Source: Patiria miniata
Taxonomy: Eukaryota > Echinodermata > Asteroidea > Valvatida > Asterinidae
NCBI RefSeq assembly: GCF_015706575.1
Contig: NW_024037064.1
Span: forward strand, 4,835,427 to 4,899,426
Length of the DNA: 64,000 nucleotides
Reading direction: 5' to 3'
Under the pieces are notes generated by a model, which was given only the letters and a program-made list of their open reading frames with translations, did no database searches and had not been told where the DNA came from. The stretch's first letter is position 1; each line of letters starts with the position of its first letter. Both the position numbers and the translations under genes were made by a program. Of this stretch, positions 11,286 to 23,031 are shown in pieces.

Positions 11286-14200
11286 TTAAGAGTAATTTTG
11301 TGTAAATACTTCATATAAGTGTCCACGCTCAAAAAAATCGAATTTTTAAAAACTTTGTGGGATGAAAGGACTTAGGGAGCAAGTAACCAAAATAGACTTT
11401 TTAAACTTTTATTTAGCCCGTTGCCATGGTTACGGGCCATTATGTGTTTTGGACATTTTTCGGCAATTTTGAGGCTGCAAAACTTCATTTTTTGCGTTAT
11501 TTTCAAAGGTCATCCAGCCAAACTGCAAAGTAATGTCACAAAAGTAACTATATCACGACAAAGTATCATCCTTACCCTAACAAGAAACAAATAAAAACAC
11601 TTCTGAAAAATCTCCTTTATACTATTTTCAGACCCTATAATACAGCATGTTTTTACAACTAGCAAAATTGCATTTTTTACCTCATTTTTATCCCTCCAAA
11701 ATGGCACTTGCCAGGGCACTCAGAATAATTTCCCTTCGGCTATGGTTAGTTCAGACATTGGTCTTTTCATATCTGGTGAGAAAATTTTGGGTTATTGTAT
11801 GGCCTTTATGCAGTAGCGCTCAGTGTTTTCCTTTGTTTTGAGTAATAACTTGTATAATTGGTATTGTTCATGAATCCTAGCACATTTTTACAAACAGAAT
11901 CAGACTGTGTATCATTTTTAGACCATTGGATGAATAGTAGGTCGTGTACTTCCCCCCACACCTGGCTAGGCCCCGCCCACTCCCCCTGTGCCACCGAATT
12001 TTGAACTTGTATGTTGCATTACGAAACAAATGTAAATATGCAAGTGAACACTTTAGAAATAACAAAGAGTTCCTTTTCACAGCCTCCCCTTCCCCCACCC
12101 CGGGGGCATTGCTTGGGGTTGAGGGTGGGGTGTGACCACCCACCAATAACTTGGCATTGTCGGTACAATCATTGTCACATGGGCAAAACTCATGTGTTTG
12201 CAAGCCGCAATGAATAATGGCCATATCCATTGTCCTCTGATTGAAGTGCACTTATCATTCAAATGATGTCCAGTCCTCCCCTCCCAGCTAGGCCCCGCCC
12301 CTTCCCTTGCCACCAAATTCAGATTTTGATTTATGCATGTATTTGCCTAAATTAATATTTTAAATAGATGTCAATTTGCAAGTGAAGCTTTCATAATCTA
12401 CACCAACAGGCGTACCCGTCTCACAGCCCAACCCCTGCCATCCCTCTTCCTACTCCAGTGCTCATTATGAGCAACTACCCCTCCCCTCCCAAAGAATTGT
12501 ACAGAATATGTATTATTGTTGAGGTTACATATTGCCTTGCGGAAAGTCCACATATTTACATACACTGTGTAGGTTTTGCTATTTTTTTGTCAACGTGGGA
12601 GTGGTTTGGAATATCTGGAAAGCGCGCGGGGGGGGGGGGGTGTAATATGGATACATGTACATGTACATGATACATGTACGTGGTACATGTATATAATGCT
12701 GAATTTTTTTTAACACAATTGCATTTATTTTTTATTTTCAATACAGAGAAGTGAAATGGCGATTACGAGAGCAAATAACTCATATTTGTATATTAAAATA
12801 CATGTACTTCTATCACTCTAGTGAAAACTCAAAATGGCCTCTATATTGGTTGATTGAATTGAATGTGTAAATATGGTCAGATCAAGCACATATAAAGTCG
12901 AATATAGTACCGTTATGGGTGCTGCTATGCCCTCCAAAATCGTAATTTCGTAATAAGCATGACATTTTGAGTCTCTTCCAAACTGTCATCAGCAGTCAAC
13001 ATGGCCACACTTCTGTGGTGCATCCATTGTTACATGGCAAGCAATCTAAATGTATTGGTGCTTATAAATTACAGGGGTTTTTTGTATACAGGCAGGGAAT
13101 GTTTTGTTGATGTGTTAATTAAAAAAACAAACCAACTTCCCCACTGAACCACAAGTGCTTACAGATTTTATCCCTTTCTGGCGGGTATTTGTGTGTTTTT
13201 TCTGAAAGGGAGGGGCACAGCACACTGTGATCCCATGTTGATTTGCATATACTTTGACCGATTTTCCTACAACCGATTTGGCAGGAAAATATTGGTTGAC
13301 CATTACTCTATAATATGACATTCTTGGTTCTATTGCTGTTACCACTAGAGGTGTTTTTTATATATTTTTCCAAACTCTTGTCTAGATAACATTTTGGGCA
13401 TAGTTTCTGTATTTCTGTGTAAACATTCATCCCAGTCAAGCAATTGTATGCATCCACTGTCACTGCCATAGGGACTTATAATTACTGATTTTATTGCAAA
13501 AATGTGTGGGTTTTCAACCCGAATTGGCAAAACTAAAGTAAATATACACAATTGTGGTGATGTTATTTAATGCTCTGCAATTGATTCATGTAATAACTAT
13601 AAGAAACGTATACATCAAAACAAACAAAATGGTACAGATTGAGAGGTGAAAATTAATGCGCTTCTCGCACCAATGGTGGCCACGTTACATACTGAGCATG
13701 TATTGTTGTTAATTATATAGCCATGAATTTCAGTCATAGGATAATACTTCCGTGATAGGCTTTGAAAATGGAAGTATTTTTGACTTTAGTTTATGAGCAC
13801 CGATGTCTTTACAACGGTTGCCATGGTAATAATAAGCACACTACAGAAGTGTATTTGGTGCCACAAAACTTCATGTTGATCAGGCAAATACAAATTTGGA
13901 GGACACTTCCACTAAAAAAATACTTCAGACCCTAACTACATGTATATAGCCAAGTCAAGTAAGAGTGAAATTCATGCAATCAAATTGATGCTGTGTTCTC
14001 TCGGAGCTTTCACTGGAGTGATCGTTGTTTTAAAGTACATGTATTTCAATATAAACAAATCAGAGTTAGTTGCTCTCTAAATCGACAGATCTTTTCCGTT
14101 TTGAAAATAATAAAATAAACGTCATTTTGTTCACCACACCTTTCACTGTAATTCCAAAGTAGCTTGCAATATAAACAAATGTGTACAGCGTACATTGCGT

Positions 14201-15617
14201 GTGTCCAGATCACCCTTCCCACCCCGCGACATACACACCCCTTCTCCCCCTCACTTTTCGGATATTTCAAGCTGCCCCGTGTTGTAAAAAAGCCACCTTG
14301 CATAATTCAGACTTTCCCCAAGGCCATATGCATGTAAGTAATCTCAACAAAATTGTACTTGTTGACTTGTTGGGGAGGGCGTGGTTATCTTTGAGCTTTG
14401 GGAGTGGGGGTGGCAGGGGAAGGGGGTATTGTGAGACGGCTGTTGGTGTAGATCATAAAAGGTTCACTTTCAAATTGATATCTAGTATATATTTACAATT
14501 TAATTTAGGCAAATACATGCAGAAATCAAAATCTGAATTTGGTGGCAAAGGAAGGAGCGGGGCCTAGCTGGGAGGGGAGGACTGGACATCATTTGAATAA
14601 TGGTGCACTTCAATCAGAGGACAATGGATATGGCCATTATTATTCATTGCGGCTTGCAATCACATGAGATTTGCCCATGTGACAATGATTGTACTGACAA
14701 TGCCAAGTTATTGGTGGGTGGTCACACCCCACCCTCAACCCCAAGCAATGCCCCCGGGGGTGGGGGAAGGGGAGGCTGTGAAAAGGAACTCTGTTATTTC
14801 TGAAGTGTTCACTTGCATATTATTTATTTACATTTGTTTCGTTATGCAACATACACGTTCAAAATTTGGTGGACAGGGGAGTGGGCGGGGCCTAGCCAGG
14901 TGTGGGGGGAAGTACACTACCTACTATTCATCCAAATGGTCTAAAAATGATAAACAGTCTGATTCTGTTTGTGAAAATGTGCTAGATTAATGAACAATAC
15001 CAATTATACAAGTTTATTACCCAAAACAAAGGAAAACACTGAAAATACACTTTTTAAGGTTTTTGTGAAATTTACCATTTTCGGAGCGCTACTGCATAAA
15101 GGCCATACGATAACACAATTTTCTCACCAGACATGAAAAGACCAATGTCTGAACTAACCATAGCCGAAGGGAAATTATTCTGAGTGCCCTGGCAAGTGCC
15201 ATTTTGGAGGGATAAAAAAGGGGTAAAAAATGCAATTTTGCTAGTTGTAAAAACATGCTGTATTATAGGGCCTAAAAATAATATAAAGGAGATTTTTCGG
15301 AAGTGTTTAAATTTTTTTCTTGTTAGGGTAAGGATGATACTTTGTCGTGATATAGTTACTTTTGTGACATTACTTTGCAGTTTGGCTTGATGACCTTTGA
15401 AAATAATGCAAAAAATGAATTTTTGCAGCCTCAAAATTGCCGAAAAATGGCCAAAACACATAATGGCCCGTAACCATGGCAACGGGCAAAATATCGGATT
15501 AAAATGTCTCTTTTAGTTACTTGCTCCCAAAGTCCTTTCATCTCACACAGTATAAAAAAATTCGATTTTTTGAGCGTGGACACTTATATGAAGTATTTAC
15601 ACGAAATGGCTCTTAAG
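11286..15617. mobile_element. 4.3-kb near-palindromic (fold-back) element
   Basis: The left end CTTAAGAG then GTGTAAATACTTCATATAAG mirrors the right end CTTATATGAAGTATTTACAC then CTCTTAAG. TA dinucleotides flank both ends (11284-11285 and 15618-15619), fitting a TA target duplication. The arms remain inverted copies for more than 1.1 kb each: for example TGGCACTTGCCAGGGCACTC at 11702 mirrors 15181, and the GGGCGGGGCCTAG segments mirror each other. Weaker inverted similarity continues inward (about 13000 against 13830). ORFs in the arms differ between arms and no transposase was recognised. It is inserted in intron 1 of TRIM copy B. The element at 7946-8728 is a short relative. Confidence 0.8.
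12626..12690. repeat. Poly-G run and ACATGTAC-rich simple repeat
   Basis: A G homopolymer of about a dozen bases is followed by ATACATGTACATGTACATGA and further TACATGTA units. It lies inside the palindromic element. Confidence 0.8.
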
Positions 15618-15867
15618 TAGAAAAAGGCGAAATCAATGGAGTGTGAAGTTGCATCCTGTGATGCTAGCTTACCAGTACAAGTCACTTGACAGGAAATTCT
15701 CACACACACAAAATTGATGTCTTGTTCGAAAGTGGATAAAAATCAAATTTGTTTTTTTTAGGCCGTATGAAACTCACACAGACAGTGCAGTATTAAAGAA
15801 GTTACATTTCTGTATTACATGTATAACCATTTCATTTGCTTTTAAATACTCTTTGTATACAGATAAA

Positions 15868-16972
15868 ATGGCTACAGCTCTAAAGAACATCAGCCCCCAT
15901 CTTGAATGCGACATATGCGCAGACAAATATAAACAGCCCAAGGTGCTGGATTGCATGCACAGCTTCTGCCAGAAATGTCTGGAGATATACTACACTAGTA
16001 GCTATGCGGGTCAGCCTAAGATTCCTTGCCCTGTATGTCGACGGGAGACAGTACTTCCAGAGACACGCATTCAAGGCCTGAAAACAAATTTCCATTTGAT
16101 GGGAATAGTTGACGAGGTCTCACTCCAAGAAAAGGTGGTTATTAGTTCAGTGAAAAAAACAACACAAGAAGAAGATGAGTCTAAATGCCAGAAACACAAG
16201 GGGAAAGTGAAATGGTTTTATTGTGAGACATGTGAAGAGTTAATCTGCCAAGACTGTACTGTAGTAGACCACCGTGAACCAAAACATCACTACATTGACT
16301 CTGGAGAGGCTTCTCTCAAATACAAACAGTCACTGCAAGATATGTTTCCAAATGTCACCACCGGCATCAAAATACTTCAAAAGGCTTTGACCATTTCATC
16401 ACAAGCTAAGCAGATGTTCACACAGAACGTCACAAAGACTGTGAAAGCTGTGAAAGACAAGGCGGATAAAATGAGAGCTGAGATAACAACTAAAGAAACA
16501 AAGATGATTGCAGAGATCAAACAACTCCAGCAGGATCGCAACAGAACATATGATGAGCATCAGTCAACACTGACAATGATGCTAAAAAGTAAACGACATT
16601 CCTTCAGTACAGCTCAGGATGTCATAAACACTGCATCTGACAGTGACTTTTTGTCCCTATACCCTATCATCAGCAAAGACATGAAATCACTCAAGAGTCA
16701 AAATTCTCCCCAGATTGATCCCAAGCTTTCATATCTGAGCTTCATCCCTAGTCAGAGGATTGGTGACATCAATCTGGGCAAGCTGGCAGTCAAAGGCAAG
16801 TGGGAGATGTGTCGTGAGTTTGGTAAAAGAGGAAGTGGTCCAGGACAGTTTGATGGGACTCAAGGTGTTACTGCTACTCAACCTGGTAAAATTGCTGTGG
16901 CAGACTGTTGGAACGACCGAGTGGTCATCTGCAGCAATGAGGGACAACACAAGGGAACCATTCCCCTACAAC
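15868..16972 (+). CDS. TRIM-NHL protein copy B, coding exon 1 (RING, B-box, coiled coil, NHL start)
   Basis: The exon encodes 368 residues plus one base of a split codon. Residues 14-57 form a C3HC4 RING (CDIC, then CMHSFCQKC, then CPVC), the module by which TRIM proteins act as E3 ubiquitin ligases. Residues 107-145 form a B-box2 with its Cys/His ligands. A charged helical segment, probably coiled coil, runs from about 150 to 255. The first NHL repeat begins near 315 (GKIAVADCWNDRVVIC). No filamin domain lies between coiled coil and NHL, unlike TRIM2/3/71. ATG 15868 is chosen because AG at 15861-15862 ends a pyrimidine-rich acceptor five bases upstream, as in copy D. The donor is GTAAGT at 16973, phase 1. 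It joins the exon at 33515. Confidence 0.92.
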
Positions 16973-17241
16973 GTAAGTTTCTCTCATGTACATGTTCATC
17001 AACACAAACTTTCATAATTGTGTGGAAATTAAAAGTCAGTTTTCCATGTGCACATGCAGATCTGACAACTGAGAATAAAAACCAATAAAATACTGCAAAG
17101 AATTGATGTGCTGGCAGTGCTCCCAACAAATTTGATTTTGTTCTCCCAACAAAACTTAAAAAAAAATGTCTTTACATGTAGGCCTACACATGTATGTTTA
17201 AAAAAATCACACACTGACACACACACACAAAATCCACTTCA

Positions 17242-17680
17242 ATTCAATTCAAGAAGACATTTATTCCATACTCCTTTAGAGAATACATCCATCAATAAAA
17301 TAGAAATCTGGTAAATAACAAGATAACAAAATCAATAAATATGTGTCTGTGACAGCAAAGATTCTTTTCTAGAGGTTGGATGTAATTTATTTACTCCGAA
17401 TGTACACCACAAAAAAAGGGTTGGTATTAGCTACAAAGAAAGGAATAAAGAAATAAAAACAATCATAAGTTAACATCAAAATTAAACGAAGAATTAACAC
17501 TTTCCAATGATCAACGAAATAATATCTTGGTGAATCTAAAGTAATTTAAAAGATGGCTAATAATGCAAAAAGGAAAATACATGTACCTAATCCTCTAAAG
17601 AACAACATGATAAAGTTTCCTTAAATTCAAAGTTAAAATGTCAGTGTTCTTTCCTCTACTGTCCTAAAGCCTGTAAGAAT
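17242..17680 (-). mobile_element. 3' fragment of a LINE or SINE, antisense
   Basis: The minus strand reads GGAATAAATGTCTTCTTGAA followed by repeats of TTGAA, a style seen at the 3' ends of CR1/L2-type non-LTR elements. The body upstream on that strand has no ORF, so this is a short 5'-truncated remnant. The far boundary is approximate. Confidence 0.45.
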
Positions 17681-17818
17681 AAACAATGCCTTTAACTTTA
17701 ATCTCCTTAACACCTAGTGCCTCGCCCAGCCTCTCCAAGAATAAACAATCTCCTGTCCACTCACTATACCACACTGTAGTAAAAAGACTTATACATACAT
17801 AATGAGCAGGAAACTGAA

Positions 17819-18949
17819 ACCGCGTTCCCACTTGATTTGGAAAAAGGTGGATCAAGATCCGGCATTTTGGTGTGATCGTTATCTTACCGCAACGAAACCG
17901 CAAGTCGCGTTCCCACTTATGCTTGATCCACCTTTTCGTACGGAAATGTTGGGTCCGAAAGGTCACTGAGTTCGGAATTACGCGCGCTCTGTGGGAGTGC
18001 CATTGTTGCATGGTTGCATGCTAGGCCAGGATGGGTCAGTTTTCAAACAGCACTATCAGAATTCACAGACAAAAATTACGCGAATTCACCAACATAAATC
18101 ACGGATCCGTAGAGGATCCGTGCGTGCATAAATTAAAAGGTGAAATCCAACAGAGCCGCTCACGTGTGACATCACGGCAGAAACCAATGCATCGATAAGG
18201 GATTCCCTGGTTCTGAAGCTTCTCATTGGTTAGAAACGGTCACATGATGTACTACGACATCATTTCCAATTTTCTATAATCAATACTTCAGATTTGTCAC
18301 TTCCGTACGTACCGCGTTATCGGCACTATTCTCATCACATACTCGTAAGCTTTTCAATGATTCTGTGCCAAAGTGAAGTCTTTTGGTGAGTGCGGACTCA
18401 GAGTCATTTATGGATGGAAAAAATAAGTAAAATTTCAGGAATGAAAAAGGTTTAGTAATGGACGAACACGCAACAAAAATAAGGCCTATACATGTAGTGT
18501 AGTTTTAGGATACCACGTGCGCTTTTGCATGCGCAGTGCTAGCCCGTAGTTCAGTGGTTGTTTATTGTGCATGTTATAAACGCTGGAAATGTTCACATGA
18601 GCTACACGCCTGAAAACGTGTTTCTTCGTTCATGAGACCGCAACATTTTCGCGCCACTCGTGCACCGGGCGGATGTTAACAGGTCAAATTGCCGGATCAG
18701 ATCCACCTTTTGCGTTCCCATCTGATCGTGATCCGGCAATTGCCGGATCTGATCCACCAATTGGGGGATCTGTATCCTGGTCCAGAGGTGGATCAGAAAA
18801 GGTGGATCTGATCCTGATCCACCTTATAACGGTTAGCGTTCCCACTACACACAATTGCCGGATCTGATCCACCAATTGGGGGATCTGATCCGGCAATTTG
18901 ACAAAAGGTGGATCAGATCCCCCAATTGGTGGATCAAGTGGGAACGGGG
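17819..18949. mobile_element. 1.1-kb fold-back element rich in GATC palindromes
   Basis: The left terminus ACCGCGTTCCCACTTGAT (17819-17836) and the right terminus ATCAAGTGGGAACGGGGT (18932-18949) are inverted repeats. The GCGTTCCCAC motif recurs inside near 17910, 18707 and 18835. The right third (18690-18950) is built from GGATCAGATCC, CCGGCAATTGCCGG and CCAATTGGGGGATC units in both orientations. The centre is CpG-rich, with a GGATCC hairpin at 18101-18123. No transposase ORF or clear target duplication was found. It is probably a non-autonomous DNA element in intron 2 of TRIM copy B. Confidence 0.7.
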
Positions 18950-20078
18950 TCAAAGACTCCAGTCAGGCCTCCTGTGGAGTTAATCACTCAACCCGAAACT
19001 TGGAATTTGTGGCTGTCCCACCCAGGGCTGGCAATGGTGCAGTGACCACATATCAATTATCTGTCTAGTGTGGATACACAGTATAGCTACTCAGCACTAG
19101 CACCACAATATCGATATCATCGATACTAGTCTTTAAAGTGATACAACTAAAGCTAGGAATTGATAAACTAATGTATATACAATTACACAACGCTCAGTTT
19201 TCTGCCTAAAGAAAATAATCTAAGCATGGTCAAATGGTACTGAGAGTATGAGTTCCCACAGTAGTCTTATAACACTTCCACTAATAAAAGAATACGAAAT
19301 AATCAGATGAAATGATAACTGCTCCTAACTTCTACTTTAACGAATTAAAGAAAAGAATCTCTGTACAAATATGAACCTGATCACTGTTTCTGGCAAGTAA
19401 ATTCACTATAAATGCTGTTTCAAGATCCAAATGTCAAAATAGTAAGAGTACAAACATCACAAAATAACACAAAATCTCAACTTGAATTCAGGGGCCAAAC
19501 AGTAAAGTAAATCAAAACCAATAATCCTAGATACATCTCAAGCTTTTCAGAAACCAATAAATGCACTTTCTCTCTAAAAAGACTCCAAGTAAGTACATGT
19601 ATAACAAACTAAAATCAGTGCAGTAAACTAGAATATCAATGAATTCAATGAAACCAAGCAAGTCACTTCCAAGAAATGGAAACTTTGTAAGCAAGACTGG
19701 AAACTTTCAAAGAGATCCTCTTAGCAAAATATCTGAACCCTTAAGTTCCTTAAGTATCAAACTCAAATCAATGAACTGACTTACGTAAGAAACAATATAC
19801 AATATACAAGTGTAAACTTACCACAAATCTTCAACAACAAGGATTCTTCTAGCCTCAGAACTTTGGTGAAACGAGCATGGAACAAGAGTGATAAAATGAC
19901 TGTGTGGACTGCCTTGCATCAACTGAAGGAATGGCTAGATAAGCCACATGTCTCAGAAGTGGGTACCGCAGGAAGTGCTTTGTGGTCTACCTAATGAATT
20001 ATTCATGATCCACACTTAAAGAGGAAACAGCTATTTCAGTTCTCAATGAAGCAAGTTAAAAGAATATGAAATTACACA
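18950..20078. other. Non-coding intron sequence, possible end of the gypsy element
   Basis: No gene is visible. Stretch 18962-19030 is a repeat shared with 5860-5940. Because the Penelope element interrupts DNA whose right side is gypsy 3' sequence, the left side may include the remainder of the gypsy 3' LTR. No LTR edge could be fixed. Confidence 0.4.
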
Positions 20079-20089
20079 ATTAAGAAACT
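20079..20089. repeat. Target-site duplication of the Penelope element, left copy
   Basis: ATTAAGAAACT is repeated exactly at 23094-23104, immediately beyond the other end of the element. Eleven identical bases at the two edges of an intact element are good evidence of its insertion limits. Confidence 0.8.
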
Positions 20090-20115
20090 AATAAATCTAA
20101 AAATTAATGTGGCCT

Positions 20116-20146
20116 GACGTTGCGAACTTAGCAAGTTCTTCTTCAG
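20116..20146 (-). ncRNA. Hammerhead-ribozyme-like motif of the Penelope element
   Basis: On the minus strand the order is GCCT, CTGAAGA, GAACTT-GCT-AAGTTC, GCAA, CGTC, AGGC. GCCT and AGGC can pair as stem I. CTGAAGA is the conserved CUGANGA core. GAACTT/AAGTTC is a perfect stem II. ACGT gives the minimal stem III before the GUC cleavage triplet. Two departures from the consensus are seen: GCAA in place of GAAA and one extra A before stem II. Penelope-like elements are known to carry such ribozymes. This copy may be inactive or weak. Confidence 0.55.
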
Positions 20147-20535
20147 AGGCTAAAACAGAAATGACAGAGGTACATACATTAACATGGGGGTGCACACAAA
20201 CATGCAGGGATGAAAGAAGAAACACAAAAGGAGGATTAGGTGGGAAATGTGTGGAAAGATGCAGGGGAGGGTGGATGAGAGAACAAAGAAACAAAGGGAG
20301 ATGGCAAACCACAAGGGGTCTGGTATGAACAGGGGAGGGACCAGAAAGGGGAAGGATCAAAGGTCACAGGGAGTGGGAACGGACAAAAGAGTGTGGGAGA
20401 GAAGGGGGATTATGGGGGGGGGGGGGGAACAGTATGGAGGTGGAAAGGGATGAAAGATGGGGAAAGATGGGGAAACACAAACAATGAAGACCAGGTGGAT
20501 TATCTGTAACAGAAGACAATGGAGGAAGAAAAATA

Positions 20536-23031
20536 TTAATCATTTCCAAGTTGGATGTTGAGACCATGTGGTTGAATAGTTCGAAGACGATTCATCCACA
20601 CTTTCTCTCTGCTGAGGCGAACTGAGTCCTTGCGATGGCCAAGAGATTCAATGCCCTGCAAAATCATATCAGAAATGGAGTGGTTAGGCAGGTTGAAGTG
20701 ATGACCAACAGGGGTGTCTAGTTTCTTGGTGTTGACCGTTGACCGGTGGGCATAGAAACGCTTCTTGAGCGTATTCTTAGTCTCACCTACATACTGCACT
20801 CCACAGACCCTGCAAGAAATAAGATATATGACATTAGGGGTGTTACAAGTGATGTTACCAATGGTTCTGTGGGTAGTGACAGAAGAGTGGCCAGAAAAGG
20901 AGTCAGACTCCTGGATATGAATCTGGCAGACAACACATCTGGAACTGCACTTGAAAGTACCATGCTGGGTGGGAGGGGATGCATCTAAGGATGAGACTTC
21001 AGCTCGAACAATCAAGTCCCGTAGATTTCGAGGACGCCTGTAAGCCAATGTGGGGCCGTTGGGGATGGCGCGGGCAAGGCGATCTGAAGTATGGAGGATA
21101 TGATGATTGTCATTAGTGATTTTGCGAAGGGGAGGGAGATTGGGGTGAAACGTGGTAACCAAGGGAATCATGGGTTTGGCCATGGCATCAGGGGCCTTTC
21201 CCGTGAGAGCTAGATTTCTGGGGATAGCTTTAGCTCTGGCAATGGCACGATGAACTTGGAGAGAGCTGTGACCCCTGGCCACCAAGTTGTTCCTCAGTAT
21301 CTGTGTATGGCGGGAGAAATCGGAATCATTAGAACAGATTCTTCTGAGTCTGAGTGCCTGGCTAAACGCTATGCCAGTTTTGCAGTGCCTGGGGTGACAG
21401 CTGGAGGAGTGGAGGTACTGGTGGGTGTCTGTGGGTTTGGAATACAGGTCAGTGGTTAGTGAGTTGCCTTGCTTGCGGACGGTGACATCCAGAAAGTGGG
21501 TTTGGTGAGCCGAGAACTCCGATGTGAATTTGATGGTTCTGTGGAAGGAATTGATGTGGTTAGTGAAGGTCAAGAGACTGTCCTCATCGCTGGTCCAGAT
21601 GAAAAAAACATCATCAATATATCTCCACCAGATTAAAGGGCGACATGGGGCCGAGGCAAGAATGCGTTCTTCGAGGTCACCCATGAAGAGGCAAGCCATG
21701 GATGGGGCCATGCGAGTGCCCATTGCAGTGCCGTGTACCTGTAGATAGTGTTCACCAAGGAATGAAAAATTGTTTTTCGTTAGTATAAGTCTCATGAGGG
21801 TGCCAACATCACTGATGGGAGGAGTCGTGTGTCCTGCCTTGGCCAGAGCCAAGGAGCAAGCACGAACACCCTCCTCATGGGGGATGTTGGTGTACAGAGA
21901 TGAGACGTCGAAAGTCCCAATGATGGCCGTGCTGGGAATCTGGTCCTTGATTCCTTCAAGCTTGCGTAGGAAGTCTGGGGTGTCGTGAATGTATGACGAA
22001 ATCTGTGGGACAAGGGGTTTGAGAAAACTGTCAATGAACAGGGAGATGCGTTCCGTGGGTGAGCCATTACCGGAGATGATGGGTCTACCGGGGTTGCCAG
22101 CCTTGTGAATCTTGGGTAGAAGGTAAAATCTGGCAGTCCTACAATCAGAGGGAGAAAGAAATTTGTGAGCTTTCTTGGACAACTGGTCACGTGATCGCAT
22201 ATCGTCAAGTACCTGTTGTATATCTCGACAGAAAGTGCCTGTGGGGTCAGAGTCAAGGCGGGTATAGTTAGTGCGATTATCCAACTGACGGTGGGCCTCA
22301 TCAATGTACTGCTGACGATCCATGATGACCACAGCTGAACCTTTATCTGCTGGCTTGATGATGATGTCGGTGCGAGAGCGCAAGGAGTTGAGAGCCAGGC
22401 GCTCCTCTCTGGGGAGATTATCATGAGTCCTGTGGGGGAAGTTGTCCGGGTTAGTGACTTGGGAATTTATAACTTGAACGTATGTCTCTATGGCTGGCAC
22501 ACGATTCTTGGGGGGTACCCATGAACTCTTGACTCGAAAAGGCTCTGGCTCACACGGTTCACTGTCCAGGAAAAACTCACGCAGACGGATTCTACGGTAG
22601 TATTCCGTGAGATCTTGGCTGAGCTGAACCTGGTTCACAGAACGGGGAGCGGGACAAAAATTGAGACCCTTGGAGAGAAGTTTGTGCTCTGCGTCAGATA
22701 TTGATGAGGAAGAAAGATTAACTACAGTGTTGACAGGGGGTTCTGGTGGTGGCGTGGTAGATGGGGACCTAGGACGTCTGAAACGTCTGTGTCTGCGTTG
22801 TTGTTGCTTGGCAAGCAAGCCACCAATCTTCTTGTTTCTCCTGTTGAGTAGGACAGAGTCAAGGTTAGACAAACCCCTTTCAATCTCATCATGGAAATTC
22901 CTGTACGTGGAATCAGAACAACTGGATTTGAGTTGGGAGTCAAGGTGGGAAATGTTCTGACGGAGGTCCTCACGTGTAAATTGACACTGCTGAGAGAGAA
23001 TATTGATGAGTTTAATAGAGGCACCATGCAT
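20536..23031 (-). CDS. Penelope-like reverse transcriptase with GIY-YIG endonuclease
   Basis: The ORF is intact, 831 residues, from an ATG. The N-terminal third is basic and Pro/Arg-rich (about 60-100). Reverse transcriptase motifs follow: KPADKGSAVVIMD (about 226), LPKIHK (about 305), RPIISG, YTNIPHEEG (about 380), GTAMGTRMAPSMA (about 435) and the catalytic RYIDDVFF (about 470). Near the C-terminus, cysteines (CSSRCVVC) precede a GIY-YIG-type domain with YLISCRVCGVQYVGET and a following RFYAHR. RT plus C-terminal GIY-YIG defines Penelope-like elements. The extra Cys motif before the nuclease suggests a Neptune-like group. No frameshift or stop is seen, so this copy could be recently active. 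Confidence 0.93.
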   Translation of the reverse strand: MHGASIKLINILSQQCQFTREDLRQNISHLDSQLKSSCSDSTYRNFHDEIERGLSNLDSVLLNRRNKKIGGLLAKQQQRRHRRFRRPRSPSTTPPPEPPVNTVVNLSSSSISDAEHKLLSKGLNFCPAPRSVNQVQLSQDLTEYYRRIRLREFFLDSEPCEPEPFRVKSSWVPPKNRVPAIETYVQVINSQVTNPDNFPHRTHDNLPREERLALNSLRSRTDIIIKPADKGSAVVIMDRQQYIDEAHRQLDNRTNYTRLDSDPTGTFCRDIQQVLDDMRSRDQLSKKAHKFLSPSDCRTARFYLLPKIHKAGNPGRPIISGNGSPTERISLFIDSFLKPLVPQISSYIHDTPDFLRKLEGIKDQIPSTAIIGTFDVSSLYTNIPHEEGVRACSLALAKAGHTTPPISDVGTLMRLILTKNNFSFLGEHYLQVHGTAMGTRMAPSMACLFMGDLEERILASAPCRPLIWWRYIDDVFFIWTSDEDSLLTFTNHINSFHRTIKFTSEFSAHQTHFLDVTVRKQGNSLTTDLYSKPTDTHQYLHSSSCHPRHCKTGIAFSQALRLRRICSNDSDFSRHTQILRNNLVARGHSSLQVHRAIARAKAIPRNLALTGKAPDAMAKPMIPLVTTFHPNLPPLRKITNDNHHILHTSDRLARAIPNGPTLAYRRPRNLRDLIVRAEVSSLDASPPTQHGTFKCSSRCVVCQIHIQESDSFSGHSSVTTHRTIGNITCNTPNVIYLISCRVCGVQYVGETKNTLKKRFYAHRSTVNTKKLDTPVGHHFNLPNHSISDMILQGIESLGHRKDSVRLSREKVWMNRLRTIQPHGLNIQLGND

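Noticed and set aside
11877..12251. 124-aa minus-strand ORF and several overlapping ORFs in the palindrome
   Set aside because: They lie in repeat arms, the opposite arm does not keep the frames, and no domain is recognisable.
15072..15482. 136-aa minus-strand ORF
   Set aside because: It lies within the inverted arm of the 4.3-kb element, and the mirror copy at 11370-11840 is interrupted.
18684..18953. ORF with repeated GGSDPPI peptides
   Set aside because: The peptide repeats only translate the GGATCAGATCC palindromes; there is no start context or homologue.
21792..22424. 210-aa ORF overlapping the Penelope ORF
   Set aside because: It is another frame of the same strand as a clear reverse transcriptase, hence a shadow.
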